DNA from: Roseivivax marinus
GTDB taxonomy: Bacteria > Pseudomonadota > Alphaproteobacteria > Rhodobacterales > Rhodobacteraceae
Reading direction: 5' to 3'
DNA length: 64,000 nucleotides
NCBI RefSeq assembly: GCF_900109705.1
Contig: NZ_FOAI01000014.1
Coordinates: 1 to 64,000 of the forward strand
How positions within the stretch are numbered: the stretch's first letter is position 1; every line of letters starts with the position of its first letter. Of the stretch, positions 7,901 to 15,968 are shown piece by piece. The notes below the pieces were generated by a model that was not told the DNA's origin, did no database searches, and worked only from the letters and a program-made list of their open reading frames with translations. The position numbers and the translations under genes are program-made.

Positions 7901-8296
7901 ATGAGACCCGTCTTCGCGCTGACCTCGCTCCTTGTCGGCTGTCTCGCCATCCCGGCAGGCGCCGACGAGGCCGGACATGCCGAGTTCATGGCCAATTGCG
8001 CCGTCTGTCACGGCGAATACGGCAAGGGACAGGGCGAGCTGGCCGACCTCCTGACCATCGAGATGCCCGACCTTACCGGGATCGCCGCACGCCATGACGG
8101 ATCCTTCCCGATGCTTGATGTCATTCACATCATTGACGGACGCAGCGGGATGCGCGCTCACGGAACGAACATGCCGCTTTGGGGAGAAAGGTTCACTGAG
8201 CCCGTCGCCGAAGCGTCAGGTCCATACGCTGCCGAGATCGCCGCGCGCGGACGGATCCTGTCGATCGCCTACTACCTCGAATCGATCCAGGAATGA
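7901..8296 (+). CDS. Small monohaem cytochrome c (paralogue 3)
   Basis: Exported 131-residue c-type cytochrome. Signal peptide about 1-21 (ending AGA-D), haem site CAVCH at 33-37, then GEYGKGQGELADLL, DLTGIAARHDGSFP, IIDGRSGMRAHGTNMPLWG (likely axial Met) and YYLESIQE at the end. It is the closest of the three island cytochromes to paralogue 1, sharing ADLL, the IDGR block and RxHGxxMP. Its stop overlaps the start of the next gene by four bases (ATGA), coupling it to the HELVH-motif protein. A Crp/Fnr-like palindrome lies 63 bases upstream. Confidence 0.88.
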   Translation: MRPVFALTSLLVGCLAIPAGADEAGHAEFMANCAVCHGEYGKGQGELADLLTIEMPDLTGIAARHDGSFPMLDVIHIIDGRSGMRAHGTNMPLWGERFTEPVAEASGPYAAEIAARGRILSIAYYLESIQE

Positions 8297-8967
8297 TCCG
8301 CCGTGGCCTTCTGGCCGCCGCGCCCGTCTTTCTCTTCTCCGGCGGCGCGGCGGTGCCCGACACGGTGCCCTGCGAAACGCCCGGGCTGTCGGTCGAGGGA
8401 GCCACGCCCGAACTGTCGGACCGGATCTGCGGCGCGGCCGACGCAGCGGCGATACAGCTGGCCGCCTGCGCGCTGCCGCTGTCAGGGACGGTGACGATCT
8501 CGACCGCTGCGGCGCTCGAAAACGCCTGCTACGGTCTCTATCACGTCGATGGACGTTGCATCGAGGTTCTCGACCCCGCCTCAATGGCTGTGCATCAGGC
8601 GACCTCGCCCCTCTTCGCGCCCGTCTCGGCAGAGGCGTTCTTCGACAGCATCATCCTGCACGAACTGGTCCACGCGGCCTATGCCGACCGACCGTGCCCG
8701 ATGGAAAGCTGCGTCGTCACCGCGGAATACCTGGCGTTCGGGTTGCAGATCATGTTCCTTCCCGAGGCCGAGCGCGCGCGGCTGGACACCTCTGCCCTGC
8801 CCGACCGGAAGATCGTGTTCGACGAGATCAACGCCCCCTACCTGTTCATGGCGCCCCACCGATTCGCGCTGAAAGCCTGGCGTCATCTGACCCAGCACGA
8901 CGACGTGTGCGCCTTCGTGGACCTCGTGGCGCGAGGGAACATGGTGTTCGACCGGCCCCATCCCTGA
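8293..8967 (+). CDS. Exported HELVH-motif protein (DUF6639-like)
   Basis: A 224-residue protein with an N-terminal signal sequence (RR followed by a hydrophobic stretch, about 3-20) and no other membrane segment. The motif HELVH at 123-127, followed by a Tyr-x-Asp/Glu-rich segment and YLAFGLQIMF, is the HExxH arrangement of zinc metallopeptidases. Eight Cys residues suggest disulfides in the periplasm. It resembles the family annotated DUF6639, a recollection I cannot confirm here. It is translationally coupled to the upstream cytochrome, which suggests a shared role such as maturation or turnover of periplasmic redox proteins. Catalysis is unproven; the third zinc ligand is not obvious. Confidence 0.72.
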   Translation: MIRRGLLAAAPVFLFSGGAAVPDTVPCETPGLSVEGATPELSDRICGAADAAAIQLAACALPLSGTVTISTAAALENACYGLYHVDGRCIEVLDPASMAVHQATSPLFAPVSAEAFFDSIILHELVHAAYADRPCPMESCVVTAEYLAFGLQIMFLPEAERARLDTSALPDRKIVFDEINAPYLFMAPHRFALKAWRHLTQHDDVCAFVDLVARGNMVFDRPHP

Positions 8968-8994
8968 CCCTGTGCCGCGGTTGCGCGCGGGCGG

Positions 8995-9771
8995 TCAGCT
9001 CCGCGGGGGCCGGAGTTGCAGGGTCTCTTTCAGGTTCGGCGTCCCGCCAAGATCCTCGTCCCCGGCCTCGGCGACCAACGCCTCCATATCGAGGATGCGG
9101 ATCAGGTCCGGCTTCAGCAGCGCGATCACACCGTCGCGGGCCAGCGCGTGAAATGCACGGGACACGGATTCGGGGCGCGTCCCCAGCAGGTGCGCAAGGT
9201 CGCCTCGGCCGATGGGCACATGCACCACGGGGCCGGACTCGCTGTTGCGGACAAGGTGATCGACCCGCGCGAACTGGGAACACATCACCACCAGGAACCC
9301 GGCGATGCGCGTGGTGATCTTCTGGCTCGACAGGATGATGAGCCAGTCGCGGGCACGGTCGAGTTCGTTGAGAATGTTGAGCATCACCACCCGCTCGAGG
9401 TCCGGCGAACGAGTCAGCAGCTTTTCGAAGGGAGCGCGGGGATAGGCACAGATCTCGGCGTCGGTGGCCGCCTCCACCGAGAAATGCAGTGCGCCATTGA
9501 ACACCCGGCCGAACATGTCGCCCTCGACCAGAAGGCCGACGATATGCTGGCGGCCGTCGGCGAGGGTCTTCTGCATTCGCAAGACACCCGAGATCACGTT
9601 GCCCACGAGGTCGCTGTCGTCGCCATCGAACAGCACCGTCTGGCCGGAATGATAGCGGCGCACATGCGCCATGGCCGACAGAGCGCGGCGCGTGTCCTCG
9701 GTCAGGTCGGCCCGTTGCCGGAGGTCGACGAAGCGGTTCCGGCACGTGGCGGTGTCGTTCTCTACTGTCAT
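8995..9771 (-). CDS. Crp/Fnr-family transcriptional regulator without Fe-S cysteines
   Basis: A 258-residue cyclic-nucleotide-binding-fold regulator. The N-terminal beta-roll includes SGQTVLFDGDD and EGDMFGRVFNG, a long dimerisation helix follows, and the C-terminal helix-turn-helix reads GRGDLAHLLGTRPESVSRAFHALARDGVI, with E-S-V-S-R as recognition helix. That helix matches regulators that bind TTGAT-N4-ATCAA-like sites. Fnr/FnrL proteins have a four-Cys Fe-S cluster; here there is only one Cys in the first 20 residues, so the protein more likely belongs to a Dnr/NnrR-like or other group that senses something else. The ATG at 9771 begins the family homology; the frame extends to 9960. It is the obvious candidate regulator of the eight boxes in this island. 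Confidence 0.85.
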   Translation of the reverse strand: MTVENDTATCRNRFVDLRQRADLTEDTRRALSAMAHVRRYHSGQTVLFDGDDSDLVGNVISGVLRMQKTLADGRQHIVGLLVEGDMFGRVFNGALHFSVEAATDAEICAYPRAPFEKLLTRSPDLERVVMLNILNELDRARDWLIILSSQKITTRIAGFLVVMCSQFARVDHLVRNSESGPVVHVPIGRGDLAHLLGTRPESVSRAFHALARDGVIALLKPDLIRILDMEALVAEAGDEDLGGTPNLKETLQLRPPRS

Positions 9772-9916
9772 CTCGTGCCGCACCTCGGCTGAGCCCGGCG
9801 ACCGCGTCTGGCATCTGGCACGCCGCACCCGGTTCCCCGTCCGTTCAGATGGTTGCGATGGTAACAGGTTTGGGTGCTCGCGGAACTCTCTAACGCGGGC
9901 TGTCCAGCGCGGCGCA

Positions 9917-9930
9917 TTGTGCGACGTCAA
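9917..9930. promoter_or_regulatory. Crp/Fnr-type box in the regulator/host-attachment gene promoter
   Basis: TTGTGCGACGTCAA has a perfect GTCAA right half. It lies 65 bases before the rightward gene at 9996 and 145 bases before the divergent Crp/Fnr regulator gene, so autoregulation is possible. It is the weakest left half of the set. Confidence 0.42.
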
Positions 9931-9995
9931 TGCGCGGCAGGCAGGGACGGCGTATGGCACAGAGGCTGCGCTGCGCGCCCGAGTGGGAAATCACC

Positions 9996-10451
9996 ATGTC
10001 CGTGACCTGGGTCCTTGTCTGTAACGGAAACCGCGCCCGTGTGCTGTGCGGCCTCGACGGCGCTTCGGCTTCGGCCCCGCTAGAGATCATCTGCCGCGCG
10101 CCCGCCCGTCATCTTCGTGCAGCGTTGTCCGAGCTGGACGCCCCGGCTCCGGAATGCACACCGCCGCGGCTCGAACCCGAAACCGACCTGGACCCGATCC
10201 GCAAGGACATGCACGAGTTCGCCCGCGAGACGCTGGAGATGCTGGCCCGTCGCTTCGTGGCGGGCGACTTCTCGCGGCTGATCGTCCTGGCGACACCGAA
10301 AATGCTGCGCGTTCTGCGACGCGAGATGCCGGCCGCGCTGGATGGCGCGGCAATCTCGGCGCGCTCGTCCAACCTGATCTGCGCGCCGGAGCACGATCTG
10401 CGCCGCGCCGTGATCCGGATGTTACAGCGAGAGGGGCTCACGCCCTCCTGA
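9996..10451 (+). CDS. Host-attachment-family (eRF1-like/baeRF) protein
   Basis: A 151-residue soluble protein of the family named 'protein required for attachment to host cells'. The N-terminal TWVLVCNGNRARVL (a beta-strand with the N-G-x-x-A-R motif), the central D-x-x-x-x-D..FA-x-x-L segment and the C-terminal RLIVLATPKMLRVLRREM match the family, which has an archaeal-release-factor-like fold. Its name comes from Agrobacterium; its biochemical role is unknown. The ATG at 9996 begins the conserved strand. It has a Crp/Fnr-like box 65 bases upstream, so it is the last member of the island's apparent regulon. Confidence 0.8.
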   Translation: MSVTWVLVCNGNRARVLCGLDGASASAPLEIICRAPARHLRAALSELDAPAPECTPPRLEPETDLDPIRKDMHEFARETLEMLARRFVAGDFSRLIVLATPKMLRVLRREMPAALDGAAISARSSNLICAPEHDLRRAVIRMLQREGLTPS

Positions 10452-10481
10452 TCGCATCCGGCCCGGTCGGGTGGGCGATGG

Positions 10482-10634
10482 TCAGTCCACCTCCCACGAG
10501 GTCGGGTGATCGAGCAGCACCACCGAACCGTCCTCGTAACGTTGCGCCGTGCTTTGGTCGAAGGTCACGAGGCCCACGTAGGTCAGCACCGCGCTGAAAC
10601 CCACGACCGCTACTGCTGTCACGAAGGCCTTCAT
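10482..10634 (-). CDS. 50-residue single-span membrane peptide after fdh gamma
   Basis: A 50-residue peptide with one membrane segment (about 3-23, AFVTAVAVVGFSAVLTYVGL) and a short acidic tail. Its ATG at 10634 overlaps the stop of the formate dehydrogenase gamma gene by four bases, so it is translationally coupled to the fdh operon. It could be a small structural or assembly subunit of the membrane formate dehydrogenase. I do not recognise a named family. Confidence 0.65.
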   Translation of the reverse strand: MKAFVTAVAVVGFSAVLTYVGLVTFDQSTAQRYEDGSVVLLDHPTSWEVD

Positions 10635-11851
10635 GGGGTGCGCTCCTTCTTCGGGTCGACCTCGCGCAGCCAGAGGCTGTGGTGCTCTTCCGCCCAGTTG
10701 CGGTCCACCTTGCCCGACCACATGGCATCGATGGCACCGTGCATCCCGACCGAGCCGATGTAGATGTGCGCGAGGAACACGGCGATCAGCAGAACCGCGA
10801 TGGCCGCGTGGATCAACATGGCCCAGCTCATGCCCGCGAGGTCGAGCCAGTAATAGGGAAACATCAGCGTGACGCCGGTGGCCACCATGATGAGGCCGCC
10901 CAGGATCGCGGACCAGAACACCATCTTCTGGCCGGCATTGAACTTGCGCGCGGGCGGATGGTCACCGGAGTCCGAGAAGAAACCGCCACCCTTCGCGATC
11001 CACTGGATGTCGAGCTTCGAGGGCAGGTTCTTGGCGGTCCACATGACCGCCATCACGATCAGGCCGAGGAAAAAGGTAGGCGCGAACAGGACATGCCCCC
11101 AGGTCGACCACCAACCGAGCGTGCCCATTGCCCGCTCGCCGAGCGGAACGAACAGGGTCTCGCCGTAGGCGATGGCGATACCGGTGAAGGACAGGCCAAG
11201 GAAGCTGAGCGCGGTCATCCAGTGCGTTCCCCGCTCGACGAAGCCGAACCGGTGCACGCGGCGGCCGCTCTTGCCCTGACGGATCGGCACGCGACCTCGC
11301 AGGGCAAGGACCGCCGACAGCAGGAACGCCATGCCGAGGATCGCCAGCGCGCCCATGTGGGTGATGATGTCGGACATGCCGATCCGCCAGTCGCGCCCGA
11401 AAGGACGTTCGAAAAGCGCTGCGTTGGAATAGGGCAGCGACGAGATGCCCTCGATACGGTCCGGCTGATGCATCATCGCGGCCTCGTCCTCGGTCGGCAC
11501 GGACCAGGCGCGGGTGTAGGCCGAGCCGTCCGTCATCGACTCGGAATCTAGGTTCGCGCGACCTTCGGCCAGCGCGGGCACCTCGGCCTCCGGTGACGGG
11601 CCGGTGCGGAAACGTTCGTCGAGGAGCCTGGTGCGCGCGGCCAGCGTCTCGGCGGCGATCATGCCGCTGTGCATCCCGGGACTGTCGCCCGCCGCACGGA
11701 TCGCGACTTCGGGCCGGACGGTGGAGTCGGCCGCGAACAGGAGCACGACCTGCCAGGCGAGCAGAAACAGGAAGATCAGCGCGGCGATGGCGCCGGCGAT
11801 GCGATACCCGGTGAAATCGCGGCCCCGGACGCCGCCCGCGCTGTCGCTCAT
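10631..11851 (-). CDS. Formate dehydrogenase gamma subunit (cytochrome b556 type)
   Basis: A 406-residue integral membrane subunit that anchors the periplasmic formate dehydrogenase and passes electrons to quinone through b haems. A first membrane segment (about 17-40) is followed by about 110 periplasmic residues, an N-terminal extension seen in Rhodobacteraceae but absent from E. coli FdnI. The cytochrome b domain with four further segments starts near residue 170, and histidines such as those in HRFGFVERGTHW and WGHVLFAPTF are candidate haem ligands. The ATG at 11851 overlaps the beta-subunit stop (ATGA). It is part of the order Tat peptide-alpha-beta-gamma-50-residue peptide. Confidence 0.9.
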   Translation of the reverse strand: MSDSAGGVRGRDFTGYRIAGAIAALIFLFLLAWQVVLLFAADSTVRPEVAIRAAGDSPGMHSGMIAAETLAARTRLLDERFRTGPSPEAEVPALAEGRANLDSESMTDGSAYTRAWSVPTEDEAAMMHQPDRIEGISSLPYSNAALFERPFGRDWRIGMSDIITHMGALAILGMAFLLSAVLALRGRVPIRQGKSGRRVHRFGFVERGTHWMTALSFLGLSFTGIAIAYGETLFVPLGERAMGTLGWWSTWGHVLFAPTFFLGLIVMAVMWTAKNLPSKLDIQWIAKGGGFFSDSGDHPPARKFNAGQKMVFWSAILGGLIMVATGVTLMFPYYWLDLAGMSWAMLIHAAIAVLLIAVFLAHIYIGSVGMHGAIDAMWSGKVDRNWAEEHHSLWLREVDPKKERTP

Positions 11852-12447
11852 GCTCCGTCCTCCTCGGGATAATAGGCCGTGTTCCAGCCCCACGCGCCCG
11901 ACCCATAGCCCCGGTGGATCACGCGCTCGCGGTAGATTTCACCGATCATCTCGCCGTCACCGGCCAGAAGCGCCCGGGTCGAGCAGACCTCGGCGCAGAT
12001 TGGCAGCTTGCCCTCTGCGATGCGGTTGGCCCCGTACTTGCGGTACTCCGCCTCGGAGTGATCCTCTTCGGGACCGCCGGCGCAGTAGGTGCACTTGTCC
12101 ATCTTGCCGCGGCTGCCGAACATCGTGGCCTTGGGGAACTGCGGTGCGCCGAACGGGCACGCGTAGAAGCAGTAACCGCAGCCGATGCAGGTGTCCTTGT
12201 CATGCAGGACCACGCCGATATCGGTCTGGTACAGGGTCGAAACCGGGCAAACCGACACGCAGGGCGCATCGGTGCAGTGCATGCACGAGGTGGCGATGGA
12301 CTTCTCGTCGGGCTCGCCGTCGTTGATCGTCACCACCCGGCGCCGGACGATCCCCCAGGGCACCTCGTGCTCGTTCTTGCAGGCGGTCGCACAGGCGTTG
12401 CACTCGATACAGCGCTCGGCGTCGCACAGAAACTTCGCTCGGGCCAT
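11848..12447 (-). CDS. Formate dehydrogenase beta subunit, four [4Fe-4S] clusters
   Basis: A 199-residue ferredoxin-like subunit that carries electrons from the catalytic subunit to the membrane subunit. The Cys groups CIECNACATACK (13-24), CMHCTDAPCVSVCP (near 55-68), CIGCGYCFYACPFG (near 87-100) and a CTYC plus later Cys (IC..VC) account for four cubane clusters. It is shorter than E. coli FdnH and lacks its C-terminal membrane helix, as is common in alphaproteobacteria. It lies 14 bases after the alpha gene and overlaps the gamma gene by four bases. Confidence 0.92.
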   Translation of the reverse strand: MARAKFLCDAERCIECNACATACKNEHEVPWGIVRRRVVTINDGEPDEKSIATSCMHCTDAPCVSVCPVSTLYQTDIGVVLHDKDTCIGCGYCFYACPFGAPQFPKATMFGSRGKMDKCTYCAGGPEEDHSEAEYRKYGANRIAEGKLPICAEVCSTRALLAGDGEMIGEIYRERVIHRGYGSGAWGWNTAYYPEEDGA

Positions 12448-12461
12448 GCGGCCTCCTTACT

Positions 12462-15400
12462 TCAGGCTTTCTCGACGCGGCACAGGGTCGCCTTCGTTTC
12501 CTGCATCTGGGTCACCACGTCGTATCCGTAGGTCTGGGCGGTGTTCGCGGCTTCGCCGTGGACGTATGGCATCGCGCCCTCGGGGTAGCGGTCGTAGTGG
12601 ACCTCGCCCATCCACATGCCGGCGAAATGGAACGGGACGAACACCGTGCCGGGACCGACCCGGTTGGTGACCATCGCCGACACCTTGATCCGGCCCACCG
12701 GCGTCGCGACCCAGACCCAGCCGCCATCCTCGATACCGGCGTCGGCCGCGTCCTTCGGATTGATCTCGGCGAACATCTGTTGCTGGAACTCGGCCAGCCA
12801 CGGATTCGACCGGGTCTCGTCGCCGCCGCCCTCGAATTCGACAAGGCGGCCAGAGGTCAGCGCGAGCGGGAACTCTTGGCTGTGGTCCACCTCCTGCACC
12901 GACCGATAAAGCGACGGCAGGCGCCACACACGGCGATCCTCGAACGTCTGGTACTCCGGCAGCAGATCCCGGCGGTTGGTGTAGAGCGGCTCCCGGTGGA
13001 GCGGCACCTCGTCGGGGAAGGTCCAGACGACGGCCCGCGCCTTGCCGTTCCCGAAGGGCGCAAGGCCGTGGGCGATGGCCACCCGCTGCACGCCGCCCGA
13101 CAGGTCGGTCTTCCAGTTCACTCGCGCGATCTTCTCGGACAACGACATGCCGTCCGTCGGCTCGTTCTGGATGTTGGCCTGAAGGTAGGCCTCGATCGCC
13201 GTCAACGCGTTGTCGGGGTAGTTCGGAAAGAACGACCGTGCCTCGTCGGGCGGCATCCGGTCGCCTCCGTCGGGCGAAGAGTTCTGCCACGACCCATCGA
13301 CCTGCGCCGGTGCGCCGTCGCCGGATTGTTCGTTGCGGACGGCCTCCTCGAGCGCCCGCATGGCGCCCGAGACGTCATCGTCGGACATCTCGAACATGTC
13401 CCAGCGGAACCGGTCGGCTGCGACCGCGACGATCATCAGCTTCTCGCGGTCGGTCAGCTCGTTCGCCCATCCGAGCGCTTCGAGCATGTTGACCGTGATC
13501 TCGGGATAGCCGTCTTCGATCTCGGAGCCCTTGGTCCAGCTGTCCTCGGCCAGGAGGTTCTGACCCTCGTGCTCCACGCCCCAGCGGGCGCGGAACGGCA
13601 GGCCGCCTTCAGAGACGGGTTTAGACACGTCATAGAGAAGCGGCGTGCCCGGATGGCCCTGTGCGGGTGTGCCCCAGGACGGCCAGGGCAGGCAGTAATA
13701 GTCACCGTCGATGCTGCCGCCCTTGGCCTGCAACGTGATCGAGTCGAACCGGTCCTGCTGCTCCATATGAGCCTTGAGGCGTTCCGGGCTCGCGCCGGTA
13801 TAGCCGATGGTCCAGGTGCCGCGATTGATCTCGCGCAGCGTGTCCTCGGGGCTCGGCACTCCGTCATCCACGGCGATGTGCTTGAACATCTCGGATGCGA
13901 AGCCCAGCCGATCGGCAAAACGGTATATGATCTCGGTGTCGGCCTTGGCCTCGAAAACGGGGTTGATGACCTTTTCGCGCCACTGGATCGACCGGTTGGA
14001 GTTCGTGACCGACCCGGCCATCTCCAGCGTCGTGCCGGACGGCAGCAGGTACATCCCGTCCTCGAGATCGGCGTCCACCGCCGTCTGCGTCGGGTAGGGA
14101 TCGACGACGACGATCAGGTCAGAGGCCTTCCACGCCGCCTTGCGATCGGGTCCACGCGTCTGGCTGTTCGAGGCATGGCCCCAGAATACCACCGCCTTCA
14201 ACGGGGCCGGTTGATCGAGGGCCTCGCCCTCTTCCAACACACCGTCCATCCAGCGGCTGACCGGGATGCCCGGCGCCTCCATCAGGTCCTTCGATGCAAA
14301 GCGGCCCTTGAGCCAGTCGTAGTCGAGATCCCACACTCGGCCCCAGTGCTTCCAGGCGCCTTCGTTCAAGCCGTAATAAGCCGGTAGAGTGTCGCATGAG
14401 ACGCCGAGGTCCGTCGCGCCCTGCACGTTGTCATGACCGCGGAAGATGTTGGTGCCACCGCCCGAAACCCCGATATTGCCGAGGATCAACTGCAGGACCG
14501 ATGCCGCCCGGGTCTTGTTGTTGCCGATGGTCGACTGGGTCAGGCCCATGCACCACACCAGCGTTCCGGGCCGGTTCTCGGCCAGCGTCCGCGCGATGCG
14601 GTGAAGCTGCTCGGGCGGGATACCCGACACGCGCTCGACCTCTTCCTCGGTCCAGTGCGACGCTTCCTCGCGGATCTTTTCGATGCCGAACACGCGCTGA
14701 CGGAGGAAGCCCTCGTCCTCCCAGCCGTTGTCGAAGATGATCTTGGCGAGGCCCCACATGAAGCCCACGTCGGCGCCGGGACGGATCCGCACGAACTCGT
14801 CGGCATGGGCAGCGGTGCGGGTGAAGCGCGGATCGACGACGATCAGCTTGGCGCCGTTCTCCTTGCCGTTCAGCACGTGCAGCATCGAAACCGGGTGCGC
14901 CTCGGCCGGGTTGCCGCCGATGATGATGATCGACTTCGACTTGCGGATGTCGTTGAACGAGTTGGTCATCGCGCCGTAGCCGAAGGTGTTGGCCACACCT
15001 GCGACTGTGGTCGAATGGCAGATCCGCGCCTGGTGATCGACGTTGTTGGTGCCCCAGAGCGCCGCGAACTTGCGGAAGAGGTAGGACATCTCGTTCGAGA
15101 ACTTGGCCGAGCCGAGCCATTCAACCGCGTCGGGCCCATGCTCTTCGCGGATCCGCATGAGCTCGCTGCCGATCTCGTCCAGCGCCTGCTCCCACGACAG
15201 CCGGACCCACTCTCCGTTCTGACGCTTGAGGGGGTATTTCAGCCGGCGCTCGCCCAGTGCGACTTCGCGGGTCGCGGCGCCCTTGGCGCAGTGCGTGCCC
15301 TGGTTTATCGGGCTCTCGAAGGCCGGTTCCTGCCCGACCCATACGCCGTCACGCACCTCGGCCCAGATCGAGCAGCCGACGGAGCAGAATGGGCAGATCG

Positions 15401-15614
15401 TCTTGTGGCGCGAGGCTTCGGGAACGTTGGCGTGGCTCGGCTCATCCTGCTCCTGCGCGCGCGCAACCAGCCCGCCGCTGGCGCCGATGGCACTGAGACC
15501 GCCGATGGTGAGACCGGAGCGCTTGAGGAAACTGCGCCGATCGAACCCGGCGCGGTCAGGTCCGGCGGAAAAGGCGGGGCGGGCGGCGCGCGGTCCGGTA
15601 CGACGTTTGAGCAA
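12462..15614 (-). CDS. fdhA: Formate dehydrogenase alpha subunit (Tat-exported molybdopterin enzyme)
   Basis: A 1050-residue catalytic subunit that oxidises formate to CO2 in the periplasm. The N-terminus has a Tat signal, RRSFLKR at 26-32, then a hydrophobic stretch ending ARA-Q near 53. The [4Fe-4S] ligands are C74, C77, C81 and C109. The Mo/W ligand is Cys199 in ARICHSTTVAG, with His200 beside it, so this is the cysteine and not the selenocysteine form; the gene has no in-frame TGA. The bis-molybdopterin domains fill the rest. It stands in an operon with the Tat-leader peptide upstream and beta and gamma downstream. No Crp/Fnr box was seen before the operon. A formate dehydrogenase fits the one-carbon genes at the other end of the window. 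Confidence 0.94.
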   Translation of the reverse strand: MLKRRTGPRAARPAFSAGPDRAGFDRRSFLKRSGLTIGGLSAIGASGGLVARAQEQDEPSHANVPEASRHKTICPFCSVGCSIWAEVRDGVWVGQEPAFESPINQGTHCAKGAATREVALGERRLKYPLKRQNGEWVRLSWEQALDEIGSELMRIREEHGPDAVEWLGSAKFSNEMSYLFRKFAALWGTNNVDHQARICHSTTVAGVANTFGYGAMTNSFNDIRKSKSIIIIGGNPAEAHPVSMLHVLNGKENGAKLIVVDPRFTRTAAHADEFVRIRPGADVGFMWGLAKIIFDNGWEDEGFLRQRVFGIEKIREEASHWTEEEVERVSGIPPEQLHRIARTLAENRPGTLVWCMGLTQSTIGNNKTRAASVLQLILGNIGVSGGGTNIFRGHDNVQGATDLGVSCDTLPAYYGLNEGAWKHWGRVWDLDYDWLKGRFASKDLMEAPGIPVSRWMDGVLEEGEALDQPAPLKAVVFWGHASNSQTRGPDRKAAWKASDLIVVVDPYPTQTAVDADLEDGMYLLPSGTTLEMAGSVTNSNRSIQWREKVINPVFEAKADTEIIYRFADRLGFASEMFKHIAVDDGVPSPEDTLREINRGTWTIGYTGASPERLKAHMEQQDRFDSITLQAKGGSIDGDYYCLPWPSWGTPAQGHPGTPLLYDVSKPVSEGGLPFRARWGVEHEGQNLLAEDSWTKGSEIEDGYPEITVNMLEALGWANELTDREKLMIVAVAADRFRWDMFEMSDDDVSGAMRALEEAVRNEQSGDGAPAQVDGSWQNSSPDGGDRMPPDEARSFFPNYPDNALTAIEAYLQANIQNEPTDGMSLSEKIARVNWKTDLSGGVQRVAIAHGLAPFGNGKARAVVWTFPDEVPLHREPLYTNRRDLLPEYQTFEDRRVWRLPSLYRSVQEVDHSQEFPLALTSGRLVEFEGGGDETRSNPWLAEFQQQMFAEINPKDAADAGIEDGGWVWVATPVGRIKVSAMVTNRVGPGTVFVPFHFAGMWMGEVHYDRYPEGAMPYVHGEAANTAQTYGYDVVTQMQETKATLCRVEKA

Positions 15615-15634
15615 GCTGGCCTCCTGGTTCGAAC

Positions 15635-15829
15635 TCAGCTGCGGGCGAGCTGGTAATAGGTCCGGACGTGATCGGTGTCGGACAGGACCGGGTCGTGGCG
15701 CGGCTTGCCATCGGGACGGGCGGCCTTCGGCGCGGGAATGGCCTCGGCGGCGGCTGCGGGCGCGATGGTCGCGGGCAGCACGGCGAGGCCGGTCAACACC
15801 GAACGGCGGGACGGGACATCTGAGGACAT
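15635..15829 (-). CDS. 64-residue Tat-leader protein of the fdh operon
   Basis: A small protein with a twin-arginine leader (SRRSVLTGLAVLPATIAPAAAA, residues 7-28) and a polar tail of about 35 residues ending YYQLARS. It lies 20 bases before fdhA. Such short Tat proteins are found at the head of Rhodobacterales and Burkholderiales formate dehydrogenase operons; the role is unknown, perhaps a piece of the exported complex. The ATG at 15829 gives the shortest complete Tat peptide; the frame stays open to 15967. Confidence 0.72.
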   Translation of the reverse strand: MSSDVPSRRSVLTGLAVLPATIAPAAAAEAIPAPKAARPDGKPRHDPVLSDTDHVRTYYQLARS

Positions 15830-15968
15830 GGGACTTCTCGGGATCTGTCTTCCAACACTGTCGGAAGAGATGCCCGGCGGATTAGGTTCCGAAAAAATCC
15901 CGGGGCAGCACGGCTGCGTGAGGGACGCGCGCCCTCTCGGGATCGGGTCGTCACCGTGCCGCGACATC

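Noticed and set aside
12558-14387. Open frame of 609 codons on the plus strand inside fdhA
   Set aside because: Antisense shadow of the molybdopterin subunit; no ribosome site or conserved motif.
12462-15614. Selenocysteine formate dehydrogenase
   Set aside because: The metal ligand position is a normal Cys codon (residue 199) and there is no in-frame TGA.
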